Shown: in pieces, positions 1 through 6,650 of the stretch | How positions within the stretch are numbered: position 1 is the first letter of the stretch | Layout: the number at the start of each line of letters is the position of its first letter | From: Bacillota bacterium | GTDB taxonomy: Bacteria > Bacillota > UBA4882 > JAAYXC01 | Direction of reading: 5' to 3' | NCBI GenBank assembly: GCA_012516115.1 | Contig: JAAYXC010000117.1 | Span: 1 to 7,460, forward strand | DNA length: 7,460 nt | Position numbers and translations under genes: made by a program | Notes under the pieces: generated by a model | Database searches by the model: none | What the model was told of the DNA's origin: nothing | The model's input: the letters and a program-made list of their open reading frames with translations, nothing else

Positions 1-216
1 AACCTACTCCTTGTCTCCGGGGCCGGGGAAGACATCGAGCCGGACGATGGCATCGCCGCCATCGGTTCCGGCGGCCCCATCGCCCTGGGGGTAGCCCGGG
101 CCCTGGCCCGGCATACCGATCTCACGGCCGGGGAGATCGCCCGGGAGGCCATCGTCATCGCCGGGGAGATCTGCATCTATACCAATGCCCAGATTACCTT
201 GGAGGAATTGCCTTGA
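1..216 (+). CDS. hslV: HslV (ClpQ) peptidase subunit, C-terminal part only
   Basis: This is the C-terminal 71 residues of the HslV/ClpQ threonine or serine peptidase, the proteolytic dodecamer of the cytoplasmic HslUV ATP-dependent protease. The gene runs off the left edge, so the N-terminal catalytic residue cannot be seen. Reading in frame 1 gives the conserved HslV block SGAGEDIEPDDGIAAIGSGG, a helix rich in alanine (LGVARALARHTDLT), and the typical end ICIYTNAQITLEELP. In the family this C-terminal tail contacts HslU. The TGA stop at 214-216 overlaps the TTG start of hslU (TTGA), which implies translational coupling. Nothing is disrupted in the visible part. Confidence 0.93.
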   Translation, partial: NLLLVSGAGEDIEPDDGIAAIGSGGPIALGVARALARHTDLTAGEIAREAIVIAGEICIYTNAQITLEELP

Positions 217-1604
217 ACCGTGTCATGGGGATGACCCCCCGCGAGATCGTGGCCGAACTCGACCGCTTCATCATCGGCCAGCAACAGGCCAAACGGGCCA
301 TTGCCATCGCCATCCGCAATCGGGAACGGCGGCGCCTTCTTCCCTCCGGCATGCGGGAAGAGGTGATGCCGAAGAACATCCTGATGATCGGGCCCACCGG
401 CGTGGGGAAGACCGAGATCGCCCGGCGGCTCGCCAAATTGATCTCCGCGCCCTTCGTTAAAGTGGAGGCGACCAAGTTCACCGAAGTGGGGTACGTGGGC
501 CGGGACGTGGATTCGATGGTGAGGGACCTGGTGGAGGCGGGGATCAGGATGGTCAAGGCCCGCCGTCTCCAGGAAGTCACGGAAAAGGCCGCCCGGCTGG
601 CGGAGGAAAGGCTCATCGATCTCCTATTGGGCGGACCGGCGCCCCGGCCGCCGAAGAACCCGTTCGGCTTTTTGATGGGCATGGTCGAACGGGAGGCCGA
701 GACGCCACCGGAGGAAAAGGCGCGCAAGGAAGAGATGCGGGAAGCGATCCGCGCCCGGCTGGCCCGGGGGGAACTGGAAGATGAAGTGGTGTAGGTGGAG
801 GTGGAGGAAGAACAGCGCTTCGGCGAGGTCTGGGCGCAAGTGGGCCTGGAAGAGATGGGCCTAAACCTCCAGGACATGCTGGGGAACCTCTTCCCCAAAC
901 GTCGTCGACGCCGCCGTCTACGCGTGGCCGAGGCCCGGAAGATCCTCCAGCAACAAGAAGCCGACCGCCTCATCGACCCGGACGAGGTCCATCAGGAGGC
1001 CATTACCCGGGTCGAAGAGGAAGGTATCATCTTCCTTGACGAGATCGATAAGATCGCCGGTCGGGAGGCCGGGGCCGGGCCGGACGTCTCGCGCGAAGGC
1101 GTGCAGCGGGATATCTTGCCCATCGTCGAGGGCTCGACGGTGATGACCAAATATGGTCCGGTGCGGACGGACCACATCCTCTTCATCGCGGCCGGGGCTT
1201 TTCACGTCAGCAAACCCTCCGACCTCATCCCGGAATTGCAGGGACGTTTCCCCATCCGGGTGGAACTGGGCAGCCTCACCAAGGAGGAGTTCGAACGGAT
1301 CCTGGTGGAACCGGAGAACGCCTTGACCAAACAATACGCGGCCCTTTTGGCCACCGATGGGGTGGAGGTCGTCTTCACTCCGGACGGGATCGCCGCCATC
1401 GCCGAAGTCGCCTGCAGGATCAACGAGGAACACGAGAACATCGGCGCGCGGCGTCTTCATACAATCCTCGAACAGGTTCTGGAAGAGATCTCTTTTTCCG
1501 CCCCGGAGCTCGCCGGGCAGCGGTTTGAGATCACCCGGGAATATGTGGAACGGCGCCTGGCCGGCCTTCTTCGGAACGCCGACCTGAGTCGATATATCCT
1601 TTAA
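213..1604 (+). pseudogene. hslU: HslU (ClpY) ATPase subunit, interrupted by an in-frame amber codon
   Basis: HslU is the AAA+ unfoldase ring that feeds substrates to HslV. The 463-codon frame matches the usual family length (about 440-470) but contains TAG at codon 194 (792-794). Before it lie the N-terminal TPREIVAELDRFIIGQ block, Walker A GPTGVGKT (residues 60-67) and the pore loop GYVG (93-96). After it, in the same frame, come the rest of the I-domain, an arginine-rich stretch, Walker B GIIFLDEIDKIA (DE at about 276-277), LQGRFPIRVEL with the likely arginine finger, a sensor-2 region (NIGARRLHTILEQ) and the canonical C-terminus DLSRYIL. The TTG start at 213 is chosen because GGAGG at 201-205 is well spaced from it. 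The stop splits Walker A from Walker B, so neither piece alone (193 aa; 795-1604) should be an ATPase. Flanking residues DEVV-TAG-VEVEEE suggest a single GAG-to-TAG change. Sequencing error, nonsense mutation or amber readthrough are all possible. Confidence 0.9.
792..794 (+). other. In-frame TAG codon inside hslU
   Basis: TAG lies between codons for ...LEDEVV and VEVEEEQRF, in the HslU I-domain. The frame is identical before and after, so this is a substitution rather than an indel. The neighbouring GTGGAGGTGGAG makes GAG (Glu) the likely ancestral codon. A GTG directly follows at 795 and could in principle restart translation, but no convincing ribosome binding site precedes it. Confidence 0.95.
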
Positions 1605-1627
1605 CACGGTGAAAGGAGAGAGGTATT

Positions 1628-2410
1628 ATGGCTGATCTATTGGACAAGATTCGTGAACTGAACCGGCTGGTGCCAAAGAGCACCGAAATAATGGGGGATT
1701 TTTCCCCGATGCTGGAAGCTTTGGGGCAGACCCTGGGGAGCAACGTCTATCTGGCCGCCCTCGACGGTACCTTGCTCGGCCGCGGAGTCGTCGCGGAGCC
1801 GGATTGTGCCCGGCTGGAATACGACGAAGCCCCTCGTCTCTCGCCGGCCTTCCAGGCGCGCCTGGCCTTTTCGGCCCAGACCGTGGCCAACCTCCCCCTG
1901 GAAGGATGTCCTTTTCACGAAGGAGGATGTCCCGTCCCGTCGGGGACGATGAGCGTGCTCCCGGTCAAAAGCGGGAACGAACGGTTGGGGAACCTCCTCC
2001 TTCTCAAGCGGGAAGGAGAGGTGGCCGAGGAAGATCTGATGGTGGCCGAGGCCGGCGCGGTGGTGATCGCCCTGGCCGTCCTCCATCATCAAATCGAACG
2101 CTCGGAAGCGGACGCTCGTCAGAAAGCCAATGCCCAGGTGGCTTTGGATTCTCTTTCCTTCTCCGAGCTCCGGGCGGCGGCCCATGTCTTCGAAGAACTT
2201 GGTGGGAGCGAGGGTTTTCTGGTGGCGAGCAAAATCGCCGACCGTATCGGCATTACCCGTTCGGTGATCGTCAACGCCATGCGTAAGCTGGAAAGCGGTG
2301 GCGTGGTGGAGACCCGTTCGCTGGGGATGAAGGGGACCTATATTCGGATTCAGAACCCGTTCTTACTGGATGAACTGGTGCGGCGGACGCGGGCGCGAGG
2401 CCTGCAATAG
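1628..2410 (+). CDS. codY: CodY, global GTP- and branched-chain-amino-acid-sensing transcriptional repressor
   Basis: CodY is the Firmicute-specific dimeric repressor that senses isoleucine/valine/leucine and GTP and represses stationary-phase, amino-acid and motility genes. The 260-residue length matches the family (B. subtilis 259). Residues 1 to about 150 form the GAF ligand-binding part (SNVYLAALDGTLLGRG; later SVLPVKSGNERLGNLLLLK). A linker helix leads to the near-invariant winged-helix end: FEELGGSEGFLVASKIADR, then GITRSVIVNAMRKLESGG, then TRSLGMKGTYIRIQN. The recognition helix is about 200-223, with S212 at the position of the phosphorylatable S215 of B. subtilis. The ATG at 1628 has a strong ribosome site (GAAAGGAGAGAGG). 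It begins 23 bases after hslU, consistent with the conserved hslV-hslU-codY operon. The GAF loop holds C94-x2-H97-x3-C101. The stop is TAG, showing that amber normally terminates here. Confidence 0.97.
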   Translation: MADLLDKIRELNRLVPKSTEIMGDFSPMLEALGQTLGSNVYLAALDGTLLGRGVVAEPDCARLEYDEAPRLSPAFQARLAFSAQTVANLPLEGCPFHEGGCPVPSGTMSVLPVKSGNERLGNLLLLKREGEVAEEDLMVAEAGAVVIALAVLHHQIERSEADARQKANAQVALDSLSFSELRAAAHVFEELGGSEGFLVASKIADRIGITRSVIVNAMRKLESGGVVETRSLGMKGTYIRIQNPFLLDELVRRTRARGLQ

Positions 2411-2436
2411 GTTTTTTCAATGTTCATCGGGTAAAG

Positions 2437-2474
2437 GAAGAGAGGAGGACCGCCCGGGAGGCCTGCCTCTCTTC
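2437..2474 (+). terminator. Strong hairpin after codY, terminator- or attenuator-like, without a U-tract
   Basis: GAAGAGAGG (2437-2445) pairs perfectly with CCTCTCTTC (2466-2474). The stem continues inward with AGG/CCT (2446-2448 with 2462-2464, G2465 bulged) and CC/GG (2450-2451 with 2460-2461), closing on a short loop. The following bases are GATTTATAC rather than a run of T, so intrinsic termination would be inefficient. It could instead be a processing, stability or attenuation element between codY and the chemotaxis genes. It begins 27 bases after the codY stop. Confidence 0.5.
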
Positions 2475-2486
2475 GATTTATACGGG

Positions 2487-2513
2487 GAAAGTTTGGTTTA
2501 AAGAAGGGAATAC
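2487..2513 (+). promoter_or_regulatory. Weak candidate sigma-D promoter upstream of cheY
   Basis: GAAAGTTT (2487-2494) matches 7 of 8 bases of the sigma-D -35 consensus TAAAGTTT. After the expected 11-base spacer, GGGAATAC (2506-2513) matches only 4 of 8 bases of GCCGATAA. If real, sigD at the end of the cluster would drive its own operon. The -10 match is poor, so this is tentative. Confidence 0.15.
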
Positions 2514-2633
2514 CTCGCGGACAGCGAATTAGATTCTTGCCGACCGATGAATTCCTTTTTTTGGTCTGCCGGCGCAGTGGGGATATACGGGAAAAGGCTT
2601 TTCGCCATTAGTTCTCCTGAGGAGGAGGCTGGC

Positions 2634-2996
2634 ATGGGAAATCGGGTGTTGGTAGTGGATGACGCAGCTTTCATGCGCATGATGATCAAGGATATTCTGC
2701 GGAAAGGTGGTTACCAAGTGGTAGGGGAGGCCGAAGATGGAATCAAGGCCATCGAAAAATACCGAGAGTTAAAACAGGATCTGGTGACCATGGACATTAC
2801 CATGCCCGATATGGACGGCATTACCGCGGTGAAAGAGATCAGGGCCATCGACCCGAACGCCGTAATCATCATGTGTAGCGCCATGGGCCAGCAGGCCATG
2901 GTGATCGACGCCATTCAGGCCGGGGCCAAGGATTTCATTGTGAAGCCTTTTCAGCCGGACCGGGTCCTGGAGGCCATCCGTAAGGTTTTGGGTTGA
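2634..2996 (+). CDS. cheY: CheY, chemotaxis response regulator
   Basis: This is a 120-residue single-domain receiver, the usual CheY length, with no output domain. It is phosphorylated by CheA and carries the chemotactic signal to the motor or another motility device. Visible active-site residues are the acidic pair D9/D10 (VLVVDDAAFMR), phospho-acceptor D54 (TMDITMPDMDG), S82 (IIMCSAMG) and K104 (DFIVKPFQPDRVLEAI). The end resembles Bacillus-type CheY. The start is ATG 2634, preceded by GAGGAGGAGG and opening directly on beta-strand 1. An in-frame ATG at 2547 would add 29 residues of unrelated sequence without a ribosome site and is rejected. The short hairpin CTCC-TGA-GGAG (2614-2624) overlaps the start of the ribosome site. 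cheA follows after 34 bases, probably in the same operon. Confidence 0.96.
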   Translation: MGNRVLVVDDAAFMRMMIKDILRKGGYQVVGEAEDGIKAIEKYRELKQDLVTMDITMPDMDGITAVKEIRAIDPNAVIIMCSAMGQQAMVIDAIQAGAKDFIVKPFQPDRVLEAIRKVLG

Positions 2997-3030
2997 AACC
3001 GGCGGAAAACGGCCAGGGAGGTGAAGCGAG

Positions 3031-5012
3031 TTGGAGATCTCCCAATATCTCAGCGTCTTTATGGACGAATGCGCCGAGCATTTGCAGACGCTTAACCAGT
3101 CTCTATTGGAATTGGAGAACGACCCGGAGAACGCCGAGCTTTTAAACACCATCTTCCGCGCGGCCCATACCTTGAAGGGCGCTTCCATGACCATGGGCTT
3201 CAATAAAATGGCCGCCCTTACCAGCGCCATGGAGGATGTTTTGAGCGCCTTGCGGAAAAAGGAGATCCCGGTCACCTCCGAAGTGGTGAGTCTGCTCTTT
3301 GAATGTCTCGATCTTCTGGAGGTCCTGGCCCAGGGCATCGGGAGCGGCCGGGAAGAAGATATCGAGATCGCCGGGGTGGTCCAACAGTTAAAGAGGCTTT
3401 CCAGCGGTGAAGAGGCGACGTTGCTGCCGGTGGTGGGGGAAAAACGCCGCGAGCTCCAGTTACGTTATACGCCCCAGGAGAGGGAAGCCATCGCCGCCGC
3501 TCTGGCCGAAGAAGGGGCTACCCTCTGGCATGTTTCGGTCACCCTGAAAAGCGATTGCCTCCTTAAAGGGGCGCGGGCCTTCATGGTCCTGCGCGAACTG
3601 GGCCGGCTCGGCGAAGTGATCAAGAGCGTTCCGGACGCGAAGGAACTCGAAGACGAACAGTTCCAGGATCTTTTCCTGGTGGGGTTGGTGAGCAGGGAAC
3701 CGCGGGAGCGGATCGCCCAGCTCATCGGGGACATCATCGACGTGGCCCATGTGGTGGTCGAACGGGCGGAACTGGAGGCGATCCCGCCCGAACGGCGGGC
3801 CCCGCGCGAACCGGTGGTCGTCCCCGAGCCAGGGGTCAAGCCCGGCGCTCCTCCCGTCCTGCCGGCGGGACAGACCGTGCGGGTCGACATCCGCAAGCTC
3901 GACGATCTTATGAATTTGGTCGGGGAGCTCGTCATCAACCGGGCCAGACTCGAGCAACTCTGCGCCCCTTATCGCACCAGGGATCTGGAAGAACTCCTCG
4001 AACAGGTGGGCCGTCTCACCCTGGAGCTCCAGAACCGGGTGCTCAAAGCCCGCATGGTCCCGGGGGCTAACGTTTTTCGGCGTTTTCCCCGCCTCGTTCG
4101 CGATCTCTGCCGGGAGATGGGCAAAGAGGCCGTCCTCGTCATCCGCGGCGCCGAGACCGAGCTCGACCGGACGGTCATCGACGAGATCGGCGATCCACTA
4201 ATGCACATTCTCCGCAACTGTTTAGACCACGGCATCGAATCCCCGGCGGAGAGGCAGGCCAAAGGGAAGCCCCCCACCGGAACCATTACCCTGGAGGCCC
4301 GTCAGGATGGTAATAACGTGGTCATCGTCATCGCCGATGACGGCCAGGGGGTGGACCTGGAACGTGTGGCGGCCAAGGCCGTGGAGATGAACATCGTGAC
4401 CAGGCCGAGGTGGACGAGATGAGCAAAGAAGAGCTCCTGGATCTCGTTTTCGTCCCCGGTCTTTCCACTGCGGCCAAAGTAACCGATGTCTCGGGCCGGG
4501 GCGTGGGCATGGACGCCGTACGGGCGAAGATCGATTCCCTCCGGGGGACGGTGAGCATCGTCTCCGAGCGGGGACAAGGGACCACGGTAACCATTCGTCT
4601 GCCGTTGACTTTGGCCATCATCCAGGCCCTCATGGTAGAGTTGGGTAACGATCTTTACCTCATCCCCTCGAGTTTTATCGATTCTACCATCAGCGTTTGG
4701 CGCCGGGATATCAAGAGAGTTCGTCACCAGGAAGTGACCATGGTCCGCGGGGAGGTTTTGCCCCTCGTCCGGCTCCAGCATCTTCTCGGTCTGCCGGGGG
4801 CCAAGAACGAGGACTACGAGGAACTGGACGTGGTGGTCATCCGTCACGGCGAGCGTCGGGTGGGTTGCATCGTCGACCGGCTCGTCCGTCAACAGGATGT
4901 GGTTTTAAAACCCCTCGGCGGTCTTCTGGGCCAGATCCGCGAGATCGCCGGCGGCACCATCCTCGGCGATGGACGGGTGGCTTTGGTCCTGGACGTACGG
5001 GCAGTGGCCTAG
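3031..5012 (+). pseudogene. cheA: CheA, chemotaxis sensor histidine kinase, broken by a one-base frameshift
   Basis: CheA autophosphorylates under receptor control and passes phosphate to CheY. All five domains are present across two frames. P1 (Hpt) is about 1-105 with phosphorylatable H46 in AAHTLKGAS. P2 (CheY binding) is about 150-245 (VTLKSDCLLKGARAFMVL). P3 (dimerisation) is from about 282 (LDDLMNLVGELVINRARLEQ). P4 (ATPase) has the N box MHILRNCLDHGIE (H392, N396), G1 DDGQGVD (436-442), PGLSTA and G2 GRGVGMD. P5 is CheW-like. After T457 (ACC, 4399-4401) the frame shifts and would end at a TGA at 4420-4422. Adding back one C in ACC(C)AGGCC restores VTQAEVDEMSKEELL and a full-length protein of about 660 residues. 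The TTG start at 3031 has a strong GGGAGGTGA ribosome site. As sequenced, the product lacks the G2 box and P5, so it could not act as a receptor-coupled kinase. A sequencing error at a C run is as likely as a true mutation. Confidence 0.92.
4399..4412 (+). other. Frameshift site within cheA
   Basis: Upstream frame reads ...NIV-ACC and then RPRWTR-stop. The downstream frame reads AEVDEMSKEELLDLVF. A single missing C after the ACC codon (CCC reduced to CC) explains the break and restores a conserved CheA sequence between the G1 and F/G2 boxes. No slippery heptamer, stop codon at the shift, or upstream ribosome-binding stimulator typical of programmed shifting is evident. The GTG at 4410 has no proper ribosome site, so independent start of the second part is unlikely. 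Confidence 0.85.
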
Positions 5013-5039
5013 GAACGATTCTCGGGAGGGGGGAGGAGC

Positions 5040-5531
5040 ATGGGGACGACCACCCAGGGCGAACCGAGAGCAGAGACGGTACAGCTTCTCGTCTTCAAGC
5101 TCGGCGAGGAAGAATACGCCGTGGACATCCTTCAGGCACGGGGGATCGAGCATCTCGATCAGGGAGTGACCCGCGTGCCCAAAGCGCCTTCCTTCGTGGA
5201 AGGAGTCATCAACCTTCGCGGGGAGATCGTGCCCATCGTCGATCTCCGCAAACGTTTTGGGCTGGAGGTACGGCCCATCGGCTACGATACCCGGGTGATC
5301 GTGGTCGAAGTGGCCGGGAACCTGGTGGGGATGATCGTCGACGCCATCGTGGAGGTCCTCCGGGTACCGAGCAGCGCCATCGAACCGGCCCCGGAGATCA
5401 CCAGAGGCGTCGAAGCCTATTACCTGGCGGGAGTGGTCAAGCTGGAGAACCGACTCATCGTACTCTTTAACCTCGAACGGGCCCTCTCGCCACAGGAAGC
5501 CCAGGAACTCTCCCAGGCGAAATCGGGGTGA
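5040..5531 (+). CDS. cheW: CheW, chemotaxis receptor-kinase coupling protein
   Basis: CheW is the SH3-like scaffold that joins CheA (P5) to chemoreceptors in the membrane-proximal array. The 163-residue protein has the family pattern: QLLVFKLGEEEYAVDILQ (about 15-32), the receptor-contact segment VPKAPSFVEGVINLRGEIVP, then IVDLRKRF, followed by VIVVEVAGNLVGMIVDAIVE and the final strand ENRLIVLFNLERAL. The first 12 or so residues and the tail (PQEAQELSQAKSG) are variable extensions, as is common. ATG 5040 follows GGGAGGGGGGAGGAGC, a strong ribosome site. It lies 27 bases after the cheA TAG stop and, unusually, in the same reading frame with no other stop between. Its TGA overlaps the cheC GTG start by 4 bases (GTGA), implying coupled translation. 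Confidence 0.97.
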   Translation: MGTTTQGEPRAETVQLLVFKLGEEEYAVDILQARGIEHLDQGVTRVPKAPSFVEGVINLRGEIVPIVDLRKRFGLEVRPIGYDTRVIVVEVAGNLVGMIVDAIVEVLRVPSSAIEPAPEITRGVEAYYLAGVVKLENRLIVLFNLERALSPQEAQELSQAKSG

Positions 5532-6163
5532 AGACGCTGGAGACCTTGGAACTCACGTCGGCCCAGTTGGACGCGTTGACCGAGATCGGCAACATCGGGG
5601 CCGGGCATGCGGCCACCGTCCTAGCCCAGCTGCTCGGCGAACGCATCACCATTACCGTCCCGAAGGTCAGCATCGTGCCCATTGCCCGGGCCCATGAGAT
5701 CGTGGGCGAGATCGAGGCGGTGGTGGTAGGGATCTACCTCCGCGTCTACGGCGATGCGCCCGGTAGCATTCTCTACCTTTTTCCCCGGCAGTCGGCGATG
5801 GAACTCGTGGACATCATGGTCGGTCGTAAAGTGGGCACCACCAGTCTGTTGCGTGAATACGAACAGTCGGCCCTAAAGGAGATCGGTAACATCTTGACCG
5901 GAGCCTTCCTGTATGCCCTGGCCAACTTTACCGGCCTGGCCATGCTTCCTTCGGTTCCCGCCTACGCCATGGACATGGCCGGCGCCATTTTAGGCACGGT
6001 CCTCTTGGAGATGGGGACGGTCTCCGATTACGCTTTGGCCATCGAGACCGACTTTTTAACCAAACATCAGGAGTCACGCGGGCACTTCTTTCTCCTCCCC
6101 GATCCCGGAACTTTGGATGTGCTTCTCAATGCTATCGGAGTTGGCCCCGGATGTTCGAAGTAA
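5528..6163 (+). CDS. cheC: CheC, CheY-P phosphatase
   Basis: CheC belongs to the CheC/CheX/FliY phosphatase family. It hydrolyses CheY-P and, with CheD, forms a feedback loop on receptor adaptation. At 211 residues it matches B. subtilis CheC (209). Both pseudo-symmetric catalytic motifs are intact: LDALTEIGNIGAGHAAT (E19, N22) and QSALKEIGNILTGAF (E117, N120), so two active sites are predicted. No FliY-type SpoA/FliN domain is attached, which separates it from FliY. The GTG start at 5528 overlaps the cheW stop. The ribosome site is weak, as expected for coupled translation. The 3' end overlaps the cheD start by 13 bases. Confidence 0.96.
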   Translation: MKTLETLELTSAQLDALTEIGNIGAGHAATVLAQLLGERITITVPKVSIVPIARAHEIVGEIEAVVVGIYLRVYGDAPGSILYLFPRQSAMELVDIMVGRKVGTTSLLREYEQSALKEIGNILTGAFLYALANFTGLAMLPSVPAYAMDMAGAILGTVLLEMGTVSDYALAIETDFLTKHQESRGHFFLLPDPGTLDVLLNAIGVGPGCSK

Positions 6164-6636
6164 TCCGGGTGGGGATGGGCGAATACGCCATCGGGCGGGC
6201 CCCGGGGCAGTTCCTCAGTCTGGGTCTGGGCTCCTGTGTCTGCGTAACTTTTTACGATCCGGCGTTGAAACTGGGGGGGATGGTCCACATCATGCTCCCC
6301 GATAGCGGCGCGGCGCGGGGAGCGGAGATCAATCCGACTAAATTCGCCGATACCGCCATTCCTTTTATGATCTCTGAAATGGAAAAAAGTGGTGCCTCCC
6401 GGGAACGTTTGGTCGTGAAAATGGTGGGAGGCGCCCAGATGTTTTCCACGCTCGAGAAGGGGCACGAGACCATCGGTGCTCGCAACGTGGCCGCGGTAGA
6501 GGAAGCCCTCCGGCAGGCCGGTCTGACCGTCACGGCCAAAAGCGTTGGCGGGACGTCGGGAAAGAGCGTGTGTTTTGACCTGGAGACGGGCGAGATCAGG
6601 ATCCGGACCATTCAGGTCGAATCCATGCCTCTCTAA
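6151..6636 (+). CDS. cheD: CheD, chemoreceptor glutamine deamidase
   Basis: CheD converts specific receptor glutamines to glutamate and binds CheC, stimulating its CheY-P phosphatase activity. The 161-residue protein matches the family length (B. subtilis 166). The Cys-His catalytic core is visible: C29 in LGLGSCVCVTFYD and H46 in GGMVHIMLP, with the usual 17-residue separation. The third residue of the site, threonine in B. subtilis (T27) and T. maritima (T21), is serine here (S23 in FLSLGLGSC). Later conserved blocks are VVKMVGGAQMF, IGARNVAAVEEAL and SVGGTSGKSVCFDLETGE. The ATG lies inside the end of cheC (13-base overlap), preceded by GGAG, indicating coupling. sigD starts 14 bases after its stop. 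Confidence 0.96.
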   Translation: MFEVIRVGMGEYAIGRAPGQFLSLGLGSCVCVTFYDPALKLGGMVHIMLPDSGAARGAEINPTKFADTAIPFMISEMEKSGASRERLVVKMVGGAQMFSTLEKGHETIGARNVAAVEEALRQAGLTVTAKSVGGTSGKSVCFDLETGEIRIRTIQVESMPL

Positions 6637-6650
6637 ACCGAGGTGCGACG

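Larger units (their letters stand above)
2411..2633 (+). promoter_or_regulatory. Leader/intergenic region between codY and cheY
   Basis: This 223-base gap is the only sizeable noncoding stretch in the window and the likeliest place for a transcription boundary. It holds a strong hairpin (2437-2474), a weak sigma-D-like promoter candidate (2487-2513), a 5-base inverted repeat GAATT/AATTC (2525-2529 and 2550-2554), and a tandem purine-rich ribosome site (GAGGAGGAGG) before cheY. No good sigma-A promoter or clear CodY box was found. The region is somewhat more AT-rich than the genes around it. Confidence 0.5.

Noticed and set aside
898..921. Arginine-rich run in HslU as a possible insertion or repeat
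   Set aside because: Basic PKRR-type stretches are normal at this place in the HslU I-domain.
194..973. Long minus-strand open frame opposite hslU, and others like it opposite cheA, codY and sigD
   Set aside because: These are GC-rich shadow frames with low-complexity Arg/Ser-rich translations, lying opposite strongly conserved genes.
795..1604. Independent gene beginning at GTG 795
   Set aside because: It is the C-terminal part of HslU in the same frame as the first part. The GTG directly after TAG has no good ribosome site, and the piece lacks Walker A.
2547..2633. N-terminal extension of CheY from an in-frame ATG at 2547
   Set aside because: It has no ribosome site and adds 29 residues unrelated to receiver domains, whereas ATG 2634 has a strong site and starts exactly at the domain.
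4399..4422. Programmed ribosomal frameshift in cheA
   Set aside because: No slippery heptamer or stop at the shift point was seen, and the family does not use frameshifting here. One missing C explains it better.
4410..5012. Separate CheW-like gene beginning at GTG 4410
   Set aside because: It starts inside the CheA ATPase domain and continues it after a one-base shift, so it is the 3' part of cheA.
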